From positions 22,111,792-22,175,791 of the forward strand of contig OZ038456.1 in assembly GCA_964036195.1 (NCBI GenBank): a stretch of DNA of 64,000 nucleotides, read 5' to 3'. The notes under the pieces were generated by a model. It had not been told where the DNA came from. It ran no database searches and saw only the letters and a list, made by a program, of their open reading frames with translations. Both the position numbers and the translations under genes were made by a program. This document shows, piece after piece, positions 45,001 to 56,153 of the stretch; the stretch's first letter is position 1, and the number at the start of each line of letters is the position of its first letter. Origin of the DNA: Sphaerolaimus hirsutus (Eukaryota > Nematoda > Chromadorea > Monhysterida > Sphaerolaimidae).

Positions 45001-48000
45001 TTCGAGACCGAGAAAAAATTCTTGAAAAGTGATATCGTTTGTAGGGTTGGCCGATGTTTTTTTAAACGTTTTTTATTTAAAAAAACGTTGTTTTTTTTTA
45101 AAACACGACGTCCGAAATGTTTTTTTTTTAAAAAAAACATCGACCGAAATTTTTAGTACTAAGCACTAGGTATTTTGCAAAATTTTTGCGCGCAAGCGCG
45201 CAATTTCAGACACAAATTGACATTGGTGGTTGTTTTAATTGGTTGTGGCATTTTTAGTATCAAAGTATCCATTTCTATGTGCTAGCATGGGTTAATAAGC
45301 CGTCATATGTTGCTGTAGTATATAATATTGAGGTAATGTGCTTCCATGTACCTCCACAGTGTGTAACTTCACTCCCAAAGTAACAACCTCGTTTTATAAC
45401 CTTGTTTGATCACTATTCCGTGCCAAACTTTACCTGAAGTCACGAACATTTGACTATAAGGCGATATACGAACGATATGTCGACGAAAAATGGATATTTT
45501 TGACACAAATCACCACTTATAATGCTATCCCATGGCTCCACAGACATTATATGGTCATATATAACATCACAGAGTATTGCCACTGTCTGATATACCTATA
45601 TATGTTGACACAAGGTCATATCTGGGAGCTTTAAAAAAAAAACGTTTTTTATTTTTTTAAAAACATCGAGTTGAAAAAAAACGTTTTTTTTCCAACCCTA
45701 ATCGTTTGAACCCTGTTTTTCAATACTGCAAGTGCCTTACTAGGGTGTCAAATTTCCGTTTCCGTTTTCCGTTTCCGCATTTCCGCAGGAAAATTTTTTA
45801 CCTTTCCGTTTTCCGTTTTCTGGCAGCTGAACATTTTTTACCTTTCCGTTTTCCGTTTTCCAGCAGCCGAAAATTTTTTACCTTTCCGTTTTCCGGCAGC
45901 TGAAATTTTTTTACCTTTCCGTTTCCGTTTTTCCGGCCCATTTTTCCGTTTTCCGGCTGAAAAATTTTTACCTTTCCGTTTCCGTTTTACCAGGCCATTT
46001 TTCCATTTTCTGGCTCGATTTTCAGTTTTCTGGCTTTTTTCCATTGTTTTTCCAATCTGTATTTATCTTCAATTGGCTCATCCCATTGTGTTGTTTTTGT
46101 CTCTTGGAGCAGCATTGACAACTGGGATTTCAGGGTCAGTGAAACAGGTGCTGTGAACCCAATTGGGTCATATGCTGACACCAATAATTTATTCAAGTTT
46201 TGTCTGGTTGGTGTTGTGATGCTGTCAATTTGCAATTTTGGTGTTGATATTGCCAGCATGTCAGTTTGGTGATTTTATTTCATGCCCATTACTGCGACAA
46301 TTTTATTCACCTTTGGACTCCAGTCATTTTCTGCTATTTCATTCATGACTGATCTGGAGTTTGACAGCCATTCCCTCATGTTCATAGAACATTGGTTAAA
46401 TAAAGCTTTGACTTTGTAATATAGTTCTAAAGCTTCAACTTCATTTGTGACACTCATGATGAAGTTATCGACGTAAATGTTGTTTATTATCATCGCCAAC
46501 TGGTTTTGTTCCCCTTCATTTGCTTCATATTCATTCATGTTGTTTATTGTCACATTCAAATGGTATTTTATGACTGCTCCCAAAATTGCTGGGCTGCAGA
46601 CAAGTCCAAACAGTATGTGTTTAAAACGAAGTACTATTAAGTTATTTTCAGTTACTGGTTTTGAGGCATCTTTCAGCCAGAAAAATCATGTGTAGTCTCT
46701 AGCTTGGTCATGCAATCCTATTTGCAAAAATGCCTTTTCAATATCAGCAATTAATGCTAGATTGCCTGCCCTGAACCTCAGGAGTAGGCCCAGTGCTAAT
46801 GGTGTTGTAATTGGTCCTCTAAAAAAGCACTTGTTGAAACTGGGCTTACCTGCCGACCCATCGTACATGATTCTGCATGATTTCAATTTGCCCGGCATGA
46901 TTACTGGCTGGTGTGGCAGGTAATGAATCCCCTTGTTGTCTGTTTTGTCATCACAGATCTCAATTATTCCCTTTTCTAGTTGGTTGTCCAAAACTTTCCG
47001 GTATTGTTCAAATAAGTTTGGATCTTTGTTGAATCTTCTTAACAGTGATTTAAACTGCACCAAGGCTTCTGCTTTTCCTGTGGGCAGGTCACTGATACTC
47101 TCTTTATATGGCCGATCAATATAGTATTGTTTGTTGCTGTCATTGAATTTTATGCTATTTATTATCATCTCCTCTGCAATGTCGTCATCAATTGCATAGG
47201 GGTCATCAGTGATTCCCACTGCTTCTAGACTGTGAAATTGTCGTAGTGTTTCATTTCCTATGGCCACTATGGCTACTTTTTGATGATTTTTTGTTGGTTC
47301 AGTTAAGCTTGAACTACAAGTGAAGTTACAGGCATGATCCATAGTTGCAGAATGTACAGCTACCACAATCAAAGCCAAACAGGCAAACCTGCATGCAGGT
47401 TTTCCTTCTGCAAATTTGTCTATTACCGTGCTAATTTCACTTTATTTTTTTCCGTTTCCGTGAAAATTTTGCTTTCCGTTTTCTGTTTTCCGGCATTTCA
47501 TTTTACCGTTTTCCGTTTTTCGGCCGACAATTTTTTTTTACCTTTCCGGTTTCCGTTTTCCGCTGAGTGAAATTTTTTTACCTTTCCGTTTTCCGGCAGA
47601 AATTTTTTTGACACCCTATGCCTTACTAAATCAGTCGCAGCAAAATTTAAGGTTTTCTTTATCAACAAAAAAACAAACAATTTCGATGACACGAGCATTT
47701 CGACCTACAAAACTACAAAATCAATACCAAAATGCAAATCTACATCACATCCCGCTACATTTTTATGGCACACGATTAGTGATGGAAAAAGCGCCAGGAC
47801 TTTCGCGCCAAGCGCAAAACGCGCCATGGCGCCTTTTCCGAACCCCAGCGCAAGTGGCCTCAGAGCAAAATGGAGCCAAGCACCATGGCGCTTTTTGCTT
47901 TGGCGCAGCGCCGTGTGTTTTGTTCATGGCGCCGCGCAAAAATAGCGACAAGCGCCATGGCGCTTTTCATTGGTGTGGCGCCATACGCCAATGGCAACAT

Positions 48001-49665
48001 AGCAATATAGCGCCAAGCGCCGTGGTGCTTCTTGCTTTAGCGCTAGCGCCATGCCGCTTCTCCATCACTACACACGATCAGTGGCGTCGCCAGGATTTTT
48101 GAGCGCGAGTGGGGGGGGGGGCGGATAGTATACGGAGCCCGGCGAACGGGGGGGGCGCCCCCCCCCCTAAAATTTGACCCCTGTTATTGCGGAATGGAGT
48201 TATGGCGCTGGCGCCATTCGTAGGCGCCGCGCCATGGCGTGATTGGCGTCGGCGCCAATGGCTACAATATAAGGCCACCCCCTGGCTACGCCACTGCACA
48301 ATATCCAAAAGCAAAACCACTTCCAAAAACCCAAAACACCCAAAACTTCGAACCAACCAGCAAAGTTTCAACCAAATCTTTTCTCGGCCGCAACTTCAAC
48401 AAAGGCTGCGACAATCTGATTGAACACAAACCGCCGCGACCTTCGTACGAGCACAGACCGGCGCACCTGTTTTTGGGGGTCTCCAAGTGAACGCAAGTGA
48501 AACTGGGGGTCTCCAGGGGGCGTTTTCCCTGGGGGTACCTCCCCCCAAATCGCCCAGCTATCTCTCGAAGGCCGGTAAAATTAGGGTTGGCCGATGTTTT
48601 TTTTTTTTAAAAAACGTTGTTTTTTTTTAAAAAACATGACGTCCGAAATGTTTTTTTTTTAAAAAAAACATCGGCCGAAATTTTTAGTACTAAGCACTAG
48701 GTATTTTGCAAAATTTTTGCGCGCAAGCGCGCAATTTCACACACAAATTGACATTGGTGGTTGTTTTCATTGGTTTTGTTGCATTTTTAGTATCAAAACA
48801 TCCATTTCTATGTGCTACCATGGGTGAATAAGCTGACATATGTTGCTGTAATATAGAATATTGAGGTAATGTGCTTCTATGTACCTCCACAGTGTGTAAC
48901 TTCACTCCCAAAGTAACAACCTCCTTTTATAACCTTGTTTGATCACCATTCCGTGCCAAACTTTACCTGAAGTCACGAACATTCGACTATAAGGCGATAT
49001 ACGAACGATATGTCGACGAAAAATGGATATTTTTGACACAAATCACCACTTATAATGCTATCCCATGGCTCCACAGCCATTATATGGTCATATTTAACAT
49101 CACAGAGTATTGCCAGTGTCTGATATACCTATATATGTTGACACTAGGTCATATCTGGGAGCTTTTAAAAAAAAACGTTTTTTTTTTTTAAAAAACATCG
49201 AGTTAAAAAAAAACGTTTTTTTTTCCAACCCTAGGTAAAATATCTATCTACCCCACCAAAAAAAAACGCTGAGCTATCTACCGTCTGGAGCAACATTTCC
49301 CAAATTTTCACATAGAATTGTTATTTTTTCACGTTTTTGCTAAGTTTAACTTCAAAATCAAATAAATATAGTCAATGTAGCATGTTTCAAAATCAATGTT
49401 GACATCACCGTTCCAAAGAAAGCATCGTAACGTCGTCAAAGCGTAGAAAAATGGTAAAGTAATATATGAACACATAAAATGATGAAACTCACAAAGTCAT
49501 TCTGGGGCTCCATTTTACTTCGCACGCGGACAATTTTCCATCGAAAAATCGCTCATTGAAAGACAGAAAAAGTGCCCGAATGTCGGGCGTCGGGTCGATT
49601 TGCTCCCATTTTTGGTCCACCAATGAAAAAGTGAAATCGTGACCCGTAGATTTCGTGGCCTCCAT
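42014..49665 (-). CDS. SPRTN: SPRTN (Spartan) DNA-dependent metalloprotease, complete, eight exons
   Basis: SPRTN cuts proteins crosslinked to DNA at replication forks. Exons: 49493-49665, 48358-48466, 44833-44877, 43867-44012, 43332-43443, 42421-42511, 42215-42323, 42014-42152; every junction keeps phase, giving 307 residues (human 489). In order: N-terminal 'FDGKLSACEVKWSPRMTL' (SprT fold), 'CAGLCSYEGRGGLCSIRLSQ', zinc protease motif HEMIH encoded by a 45-bp microexon, third ligand in 'AHGPNF', zinc ribbon 'WRCDGIC' with 'ECGGSY', 'APYFGYVKRAMNRAPSANDF', a Lys-rich linker, PCNA-binding QRKLDEYF running into the p97-binding-like FPGSGSLLG, and a C-terminal ubiquitin-binding zinc finger (CPAC ... 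HLDLDC). The last intron is only 62 bp. The shorter length comes from the linker; all known functional parts are present. Confidence 0.95.
42555..42836. repeat. Truncated hAT-like element (right half)
   Basis: Contains the conserved interior 'atgctatcccatggctccac' and ends 'ccatcccta' but lacks a left end. In SPRTN intron 5. Confidence 0.6.
42870..43300. mobile_element. Palindromic element of AAAGTGTCAAATG repeats
   Basis: 'taaagtgtcaaatgcaaag' repeats on the left face 'ctttgcatttgac' repeats on the right. The centre 'ccaaatcttatg' pairs with 'cataagatttgg'. In SPRTN intron 5. Confidence 0.7.
44066..44790. mobile_element. TA-flanked CCGTATATCC element with a nested hAT element
   Basis: TA-CCGTATATCCTCGAATAAG...CGAGGATATACGG-TA. 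It was entered later by the element at 44176-44638. Fills most of SPRTN intron 3. Confidence 0.75.
44176..44638. mobile_element. hAT-like element, CAGGGACGTA subfamily
   Basis: Ends CAGGGACGTATCCAGGATT and CCTGGATACGTCCTTG. Perfect duplication aacataca (44168-44175 and 44639-44646). Confidence 0.9.
45042..45700. mobile_element. hAT-like element, ACGTTTTTT subfamily
   Basis: Ends TAGGGTTGGCCGATG and ...TTTTTTCCAACCCTA. Perfect duplication atcgtttg (45034-45041 and 45701-45708). A/T runs with ACG at both ends. In SPRTN intron 2. Confidence 0.9.
45741..47618. mobile_element. hAT-like element, TTTCCG subfamily, carrying a BEL/Pao pol segment
   Basis: Ends TAGGGTGTCAAATTTCCG and ...TTTTTTTGACACCCTA. 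Perfect duplication tgccttac (45733-45740 and 47619-47626). Arrays of TTTCCGTTTTCCGG lie at both ends in the same orientation (45750-46030 and 47445-47610). Between them sits about 1.4 kb of retrotransposon coding sequence on the minus strand. In SPRTN intron 2. Confidence 0.85.
45990..47378 (-). pseudogene. BEL/Pao retrotransposon reverse transcriptase fragment, broken
   Basis: The minus strand reads 'CRIMYDGSAGKPSFNKCFF' and 'ALIADIEKAFLQIGL', typical of the Pao-type reverse transcriptase, then DYT and a stop at about 46683. The same frame resumes with 'YVDNFIMSV' (the polymerase Y-[VM]-D-D box with Asn as last residue), a second stop at about 46275, and a thumb/connection region 'LLVSAYDPIGFTAPV'. 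No protease, integrase or LTRs are attached. It is a decayed internal piece carried by the hAT-like element at 45741-47618. Confidence 0.8.
47777..48070. mobile_element. hAT-like element, GGCGCC subfamily
   Basis: Ends TAGTGATGGAAAAAGCGCC and ...GCCGCTTCTCCATCACTA. Perfect duplication cacacgat (47769-47776 and 48071-48078). SPRTN intron 2. Confidence 0.9.
48079..48296. mobile_element. hAT-like element, CAGTGGCGTNGCCAGG subfamily
   Basis: Ends CAGTGGCGTCGCCAGGATTT and CCTGGCTACGCCACTG, immediately beside the previous element. Flanks cacacgat and cacaatat agree in 6 of 8, so the left duplication may be shared with its neighbour. Confidence 0.7.
48582..49233. mobile_element. hAT-like element, ACGTTTTTT subfamily
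   Basis: Ends TAGGGTTGGCCGATG and ...TTTTTTTCCAACCCTA. Perfect duplication ggtaaaat (48574-48581 and 49234-49241). SPRTN intron 1. Confidence 0.9.
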
Positions 49666-49959
49666 TCTGTGTTTCTAAAATAAACTTAAAAAATTCGAAG
49701 GAAAAAACATGACAATATATGGGAAATTGCACAACCAGAACCATTTATAATTATTAGTGATTCGTTTCGGAGAAATCGTTTATTTGTGTTCAATTCACAA
49801 TATTCAACAAGCAATGGCATAAAATCTTGTAAAAAACGAAAACCACATCAAATAAGATATTTATGGCATAAAATTTACACTATACAAAGTAACCAGCACT
49901 TTTAAATATCACGTTCCAAATATCAATGCTCCAGGGGCAAATTCCAGATCGTGTCAAGT

Positions 49960-50200
49960 GATATACTACAGTGACTTCACACCTTGCACGCGTAGTTCAC
50001 ATTGGAAGCGTGCCAACGATATTGAACGCACATCATTTTCATTAAACGACAAAAAATGATTGATGTTAAACTTAATGTATTACTATTCACAACAATATTT
50101 TTCATATTTTCAAAACGATCACTCGCTATAATTATCGTTGGCACGCTTCCAACGTGAAACATAAATAACTGCGCGTGCAGTGTCATTTCACTCGAGTAAC
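49960..50200. repeat. Miniature inverted repeat, CACGCGTAGTTCA type
   Basis: 'ggaagcgtgccaacgat' faces 'atcgttggcacgcttcc'. It lies between the SPRTN start and the APC11 end, in the only intergenic gap there. 50270-50520 holds a GATAGATAG remnant. Confidence 0.65.
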
Positions 50201-50595
50201 CAACCACCGCCCCCACACAAAATCACCTCAAATGGGTCAAGTCTATTATGCATGTAGACGCATTATAGACACATTATACCTGCAGGGGTAATAAAGGGTA
50301 GCGCCAAACCGCCCAGCTATCTATCTATCCCTGGGGCAATTTTTTGGCCACTTTCCTCTGAACCGCCCCCCCCCCAGCCGCAACTTGCCTAGCTATGTAA
50401 CTATTTTGAGCGCTTTTGAGCTATTTTAGCCTAATTTTCACACAAAATCGCTAATTTTCATACTTTCTATAAATTTTCACATTCAAAATCACTAGTTAAT
50501 GTGTTTTATTGCCTATTTTCGGCATGCCGGGTATAATTAAATACGTGCCGGGTCTACGTGCGTGATGGGTTTACATGCGTAATGGCACAGGGCCC

Positions 50596-52710
50596 CTACA
50601 AAAGTCCGACCCCAACCCCGGTCCCCGCGGGGGGTCCAGCACTAGCGGGGGTCGCACCCCCAGCGGAGGCACCCCCACCCCCTCCAGTGGTCGTCTGCTC
50701 CACCAGCCACACTTGTCTGCACATGGGGCAGCGGGGTCGTTCCGTTTGGGCCTCGCACCATTGGTTGATGCAGTGCAGGTGGAACGCATGGCTGGATGGG
50801 GGGTAAAGGGGGGGTAAAAGGGGGTAAGGGGGGTTGTGATGGGAGTAATGGATAGTAGGGAATGGATATGATTGATGATGAATGATATGTCAAATACACT
50901 AAGGTAGGGACAGTATACCGTAACGAATATTGACTAGGGTTGGCCGTTGTTTTTTTTTAACGTTTTTTAAAAAAACAACGTTTTTTTAATAAAAAAACAT
51001 GACGTCCGAAATGTTTTTTTTTTTTTTAAAACATCGGCCAAAATTTTTAGTACTAAGCACTAGGTATTTTGCAAAATTTTTGCGCGCAAGCTCGCAATTT
51101 CACACACAAATTGACATTGGTGGTTGTTTTCATTGGTTTTGTTGCATTTTTAGTATCAAAACATCCATTTCTATGTGCTACCATGGGTGAATAAGCCGAC
51201 ATATGTTGCTGTAATATATAATATTGTTGTAATGTGCTTCCATGTACCTCCACAGTGTGTAACTTCACTCCCAAAGTAACAACCTCCTTTTATAACCTTG
51301 TTTCATCACCATTCCGTGCCAAACTTTACCTGAAGTCACGAACATTCAACTATAAGGCAATATACGAACGATATGTCGACAAAAAATGGATATTTTTGAC
51401 ACAAATCACCACTTATAATGCTATCCCATGGCTCCACAGCCATTATATGGTCATATTTATCATCACAGAGTATTGCCAGTGTCTGATATACCTATATATG
51501 TTGACACTAGGTCATATCTGGGAGCTTTAAAAAAACACGTTTTTTTAAAAAAAAACATCGAGTTAAAAAAAACGTTTTTTTTCCAACCCTAATATTGACT
51601 ATCTTTAATAACGACCATACATATCGAAAATTTTGAGAAAAATATCGAATATTTAACATTTTTTTCATATCGAATATTGACAATGTGTTCTTCTTGAATA
51701 TCGCTATCGAGGGTCCATATTGTGTTTCAACAAAAAATTTTGAAAATCAATATGAAAAGTCACAACCCTACGTTACACAAAGAATCAACCTACATTGCGC
51801 ACAGATATTTTGCTTTGCATGCGGCGGTCGGCGCAAGCTCCGCCCACTTTCGTGTAAATGCCCACAAGCGCTAACCCCAAAAATAACGAACGTTCCGTCA
51901 GGCTCGCCTTTTTTTGTGTGTGAGCTCAATAACGACAGTTAAATTTCTACGATTTCTTACATTCGACAGAGAATGCACATAATTTTGGCCCCCTGTGCGT
52001 ACGCTCGACACACAATTCCCATCTTTAAGCGCGTGGTGGGACTCGAAAGGTTCGTAAAAATCACAAGTTTGTATAGGGAAAACGACAGGCCCGGCCGAGC
52101 AAAATTCACGTGCAGTTTTAAGATGTAGGCTGGCGCGAGTGCGCGGAGTAACAGTGGGACTTGGGTCGGTGCCAATACGCACAAGAATTTCTGCGCGCAC
52201 TGTACATAAATAAATCACAATTATTTACATTTGACATTACACCGAGAAATTTTGCAGGGTTTAAATAGCAGTCTGGCCCTAACACATTTCAAAGATTTAG
52301 CAGCAATTCAAACCATTCAACCAATCTGCATAAAACCACAAATACCGCCAAACCAGGCTTACAAATAAAAAAAAACGTACGAGCATTTGCCCCACACCAA
52401 AGGACATTGATCCCCAGGGGCCGTACATTCAGCGCAGCAAGCATCGAACGCATTTCGACATATTCCGCAGTCATCCCGGGCAGTCTAGTGGTTAAAAAGG
52501 ACTAATTTAGACAGTTTGGCACGATGCCAAAAACGAAAAAGTGTGAAAAATAGCCCGTACCCATCTCCAAATAGCTGCCGTGCTCCAATCGACTATTTCC
52601 ATGCGTAGTCGAGTTTTTGAAGGTAGTTCTATGGAGTTGCATAGTATAGAACTGCCCAAAAAAGGTGTTTCGGTGCCGGAATGGGGACCGCTTTCACAAT
52701 TGTCAGCCAT
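50596..52710 (-). CDS. ANAPC11: APC11, RING subunit of the anaphase-promoting complex, three exons
   Basis: APC11 recruits the E2 enzyme in the cell-cycle ubiquitin ligase APC/C. Exons: 52561 up to 52602 or 52710, 52381-52484, 50596-50791; junction phases 0 and 2 fit. '[14 protein letters not shown]' matches the conserved start, then '[15 protein letters not shown]', '[12 protein letters not shown]', '[12 protein letters not shown]' and 'CPMCRQVW' supply all RING-H2 zinc ligands in order. Human APC11 has 84 residues. Starting at 52602 gives 113; the earlier in-frame ATG at 52710 gives 149 with an unconserved leader. After the RING comes an extra Gly/Ala/Pro tail of about 35 residues. Intron 1 is 76 bp; intron 2 holds a hAT-like element. 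The minus-strand frame '[15 protein letters not shown]' over exon 2 is a wrong-frame shadow. Confidence 0.93.
50935..51591. mobile_element. hAT-like element, ACGTTTTTT subfamily
   Basis: Ends TAGGGTTGGCCGTTG and ...TTTTTCCAACCCTA. Perfect duplication atattgac (50927-50934 and 51592-51599). In APC11 intron 2. Interior nearly identical to 48582-49233. Confidence 0.9.
51953..52207 (-). other. Exon-like open segment inside APC11 intron 2
   Basis: Lies after 'tttatgtacag' and ends at a GTAAGA donor. Two minus-strand frames stay open across it, one containing '[20 protein letters not shown]'. It has no resemblance to APC11 or any family I recall. It could be an alternative exon, part of a nested gene, or chance. 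Confidence 0.25.
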
Positions 52711-53099
52711 TTGAACTTTTCTTTTTTCTTGATGCATTATTTTTGGATACAGGGTTTGGGTGTGATAGTAACATTGACTGTATTTTCCGTCCGGCCTATA
52801 GCATTGCTTGGGTTGCACGCGGGACGTTTTTTTATAAAGAGTCGCGTCTGCTGACCAAATTGCACGCGTGTGGTTGATTTCTAATGAAAGACACGACCCC
52901 CACACTGCACGCGTATTAATTGCGCCGATTGAATCGACACGTTTCATGCCAACAATTCTGTGCGGAATGGATCAAAGGCTGAACGCGATCGGATAAAACC
53001 TTTCCATCTGTATTTACATGTTATGTCAATTCAAAGTTTACATCGGAATAAATAGTTGGCAGTAGTGAATTTAAACTTTTACAAAAATATATTTTAGAG

Positions 53100-53700
53100 A
53101 TCCATCTACAAGATCTTGAAGTAAGTGGAAATGTAAAAAAAAACATTTGAGAAGTGAGAAGAAACATGAGAAGTGAGATTTAAAATGGCGAAAACTCTAT
53201 AGCGTAAAAAATTAAGTGAACTTTTTCTTCTCATCGTACATAGCTTTTTACGTTTTACTTGCCACTTCACTTATTCCCACTCACTTCCCAAATGGATTTT
53301 ACCTGTCTCACAGCAAAAAATGGGTGTGTGGATGCGCGGTGAAGCGTCGGGAAGTGTCTTCACGCCAACACTTCCCGAACGCTTCACCAAGCTGCCAGCG
53401 CTTCCACACACATCACGAAAATCTGCGTGAAGGCGCTTCACGCTTCTTAATATGGCGCTCCAACGCAAATGTATACGCGGGGGAAGCGTGTGGAAGCGCC
53501 AGCGCCGTGAAGTGTCTTCCACATGTTTGGATGCGCGTGAAGCGCGTGGTGAAGATAGGTGAAGCGTGTGGAAGTCACTTCACCCAGAATCTCGTGATGT
53601 TGGTGGAAGCGTGTGGAAGCGTGTGGAAGCGCGCCGCTTCACGCGCATCCAGCCCGCTTCCACACGCATCACGGATCCGTTTTTTGCTGTGTCTACTTGC
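53100..53700. mobile_element. Two adjoining palindromic elements (AAGTGAG and GTGTGGAAGCG types)
   Basis: 53130-53290 carries AAGTGAGAAG arms. 53319-53692 has ends CACAGCAAAAAATGGG and TCCGTTTTTTGCTGTG with repeated GCGTGTGGAAGC and its complement. The 193-codon plus-strand frame here is a translation of these repeats. Confidence 0.6.
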
Positions 53701-53929
53701 AGAATTAACCCCAAATTATCGCCTCATGCGAACACCCATCACAACGCGATCAGAATCATTTTTTTACGTATACTCGCGGACATCACACTTAGTATGAAAA
53801 CCTACCATAACCCACCTGAAAAATGAACCAATAATATACAGTTTTTTCATCATAATATTTCGTTTTTACTATGGAATCATTAATTACGAAACTTATCACA
53901 TGACTTTATTCATTTAATTATGGTTACAC

Positions 53930-54570
53930 TAAGTGTGGTGTCCGCCGCGTATACTGATGGCAATCTCTTATTGTTATTAAAATCAGCACCCAATCTGAAC
54001 AATAATCCCGACTGAATGCAAAGTTAATCCCATGGCATTCAACCTTTGATCCCTTCCGCCGCCGACCCCGACTTGAGTTCATCATTAAGGCGGGGTCAAT
54101 GCCTAAAAACTTCCCAAGCGCAAGCGGGCAGCGTGCCAAGCCGGACGGAAAGTAGAATCTACCGATAGTAAGTCCATCAGTCAGATCGCAGGGCAAGAAT
54201 TCTTACCTTATGTTGATGAAATTGTACCACGGCGTTGGCGTTTTTTGCAGGCGCCACCCCCCCCCCCACCCCGGAACGTCACTAATTCGGCTGAATTTCC
54301 GTGTCACTTTATTCATAAAATTACGGTAGCACCCTTCGTAGAGTGCGCATTCCGATCAGTAAATCATATCACGGCGACGCAAAAGGATCTAAATGTCACG
54401 GGGGTCGCTAATTCAGGGGCCTATCCCTCTTTTCCCTTGCGCCTTTCCGTTTTGTCAGTTTTCTCCGTGGGTTGCGTCAGCGGCAAGCCTTCTAGCTCGT
54501 CCAAAACCTGGAGCCAGATTGAATTGACCCGATAATTGTTTTTTTGAGGGTAACTGGTTTGCATTTGGTG
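53930..54570. other. Region with two unplaced minus-strand open segments
   Basis: 53924-54196 reads 'GRFYFPSGLARCPLALGKFL' and 54421-54564 reads 'WLQVLDELEGLPLTQPTEKT' on the minus strand. Neither could be tied to splice partners or a family. Confidence 0.2.
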
Positions 54571-54580
54571 TCTGGAATTA

Positions 54581-55348
54581 CCCTATTTCCTCGAAATACT
54601 CCCATCCCCCAAATTGAGCGTACCGTATTTCTCCATGTAAACCGCCCGGGTAGGGGTAGGAAAGAGGGGGGCTGGGGGGTTACCCTTTTGGGAAAAAGTT
54701 TGGGCTACTATCCCCTAACCCCCCCCCAATCGGACAGCTATCTACCTATCTGGAGCGATTTTTGAGAAACACGACCCCAATTTTCGCTCAAAATCATTAT
54801 TTTTCATAACTTTATAGATTTTCACCTCCAAAATCACTAGTTCATGCATCTAACTGCCTATTTTCAGCAATTTTTAGTGGTATATGTGCTTATATACCCA
54901 TTTTTCACCTTTTTTAGCGATTTTTCTCCCTTTTGTTCCTTCTATGTGCCTATATATTGACCCCCCCCCCCAAAAAAAAAAGTTTTTACCTAGCTTCTAT
55001 CCCTCTGGAGGAGTGATTTGCTATCTATCCAACCCCCTGGAGGGTTGAAATCTAGAAGACCCCTGCGCCTGGGTGTTATACAAAACTTGCTGTGTAACGC
55101 CCCGGGCATTGTGCATGGGGGGGGGGGCGGTTTACATCTGGAAATACGATAAACAGCAACAAAAACGGCCATGCATAAGAGTATAGACACATACCTAAGT
55201 ATTTATGTACACGGTATAAACCCTGTTCTAACATAACAGGGCCATTGTTTTTAACGTGTGTTATGCATTGCGCGGATCACAAACCGCAGCTTTTGTCATT
55301 GAAGTTCTCTTTACACTCAAATGGGGAGGGTATTTCGAGGAAATACGG
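54581..55348. mobile_element. TA-flanked element containing a second TA-flanked element
   Basis: Outer TA-CCCTATTTCCTCGAAATAC...CGAGGAAATACGG-TA. Inner 54623-55149 is TA-CCGTATTTCTCCATG...GGAAATACGA-TA and carries GATAGATAG-family remnants. Confidence 0.6.
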
Positions 55349-55979
55349 TATGATAGGCCGCGTATAATACGATACGCACGGCTGCCCGACAAAAACTTAT
55401 CGGGTTAATTAAATCTGGTCCCTGTTGCGCCGCGTCATCGCCTCTGGGATTTGTCACAGTTTGTGACTGCGGAGTACTGCCATCTGCGATAAATGACTTA
55501 TTAAATACCCTATTTATAGGGTGATTTTTTTAATTTCGACTTTGGATTTTCCAAATTTTTGGAATGCTTTCTGGATTTTTCGACTTTTGCACTTTTTTTG
55601 GTTTTCTGGTCAATTTTCAACACGGCTTTATTGTTTTCCGGCCTCAAAGTCGTTGCCGCAGACGCGCTTTTATTTGTTTTCCCGCAAAAATCGATCCATG
55701 TGAAATTCAACCTTTCAGCTTTGAGTTTAAATTTCAAAAATTTTGAATTCCAATTTCAAACCCAAGTCATTGTCAACTCGAACCGGAGCGAACGCTATCG
55801 GCATTCTTGTTTTGCCCCGCAGGGGGACCCCCGGCCAAATGGGCACCCCCCTCCGCCGGCACGCTTCCATCTTGCAATTGAGCGCCGCCGTACGTTTTTG
55901 CCATCTTTTTTTTCTTGCCGCATCCAAATTGCCACAGCAAAGCGCCCTGGGATGGGGTCATATTCATGGGTGATTACTA

Positions 55980-56140
55980 GTGATAGAAACTCGCCAGGAA
56001 AAATGGCGCCAGGAGCCAGAGAAAATGGCGCCAGGGGCACCATAACGCCATTCCAAATAATGGCGTCAGGCGCCAGATGGCGCCACAGAAAAGGGCGCCA
56101 AGCGCCAATGGTGCCACGGAACCATTCCATCACTACCCAT
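55980..56140. mobile_element. GGCGCC hAT-like element without matching duplication
   Basis: TAGTGATAGAAACTCGCCAGG...ATTCCATCACTA with GGCGCC units inside. Flanks do not match, so one end may be rearranged. Confidence 0.55.
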
Positions 56141-56153
56141 TGGCCATTACTAA

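Noticed and set aside
52289-52474. Minus-strand ORF starting [15 protein letters not shown]
   Set aside because: Another frame of the same bases encodes the APC11 zinc ligands and joins in phase to both neighbours.
53216-53797. 193-codon plus-strand ORF with repeated GEACGS
   Set aside because: It is a translation of the palindromic GTGTGGAAGCG repeat element.
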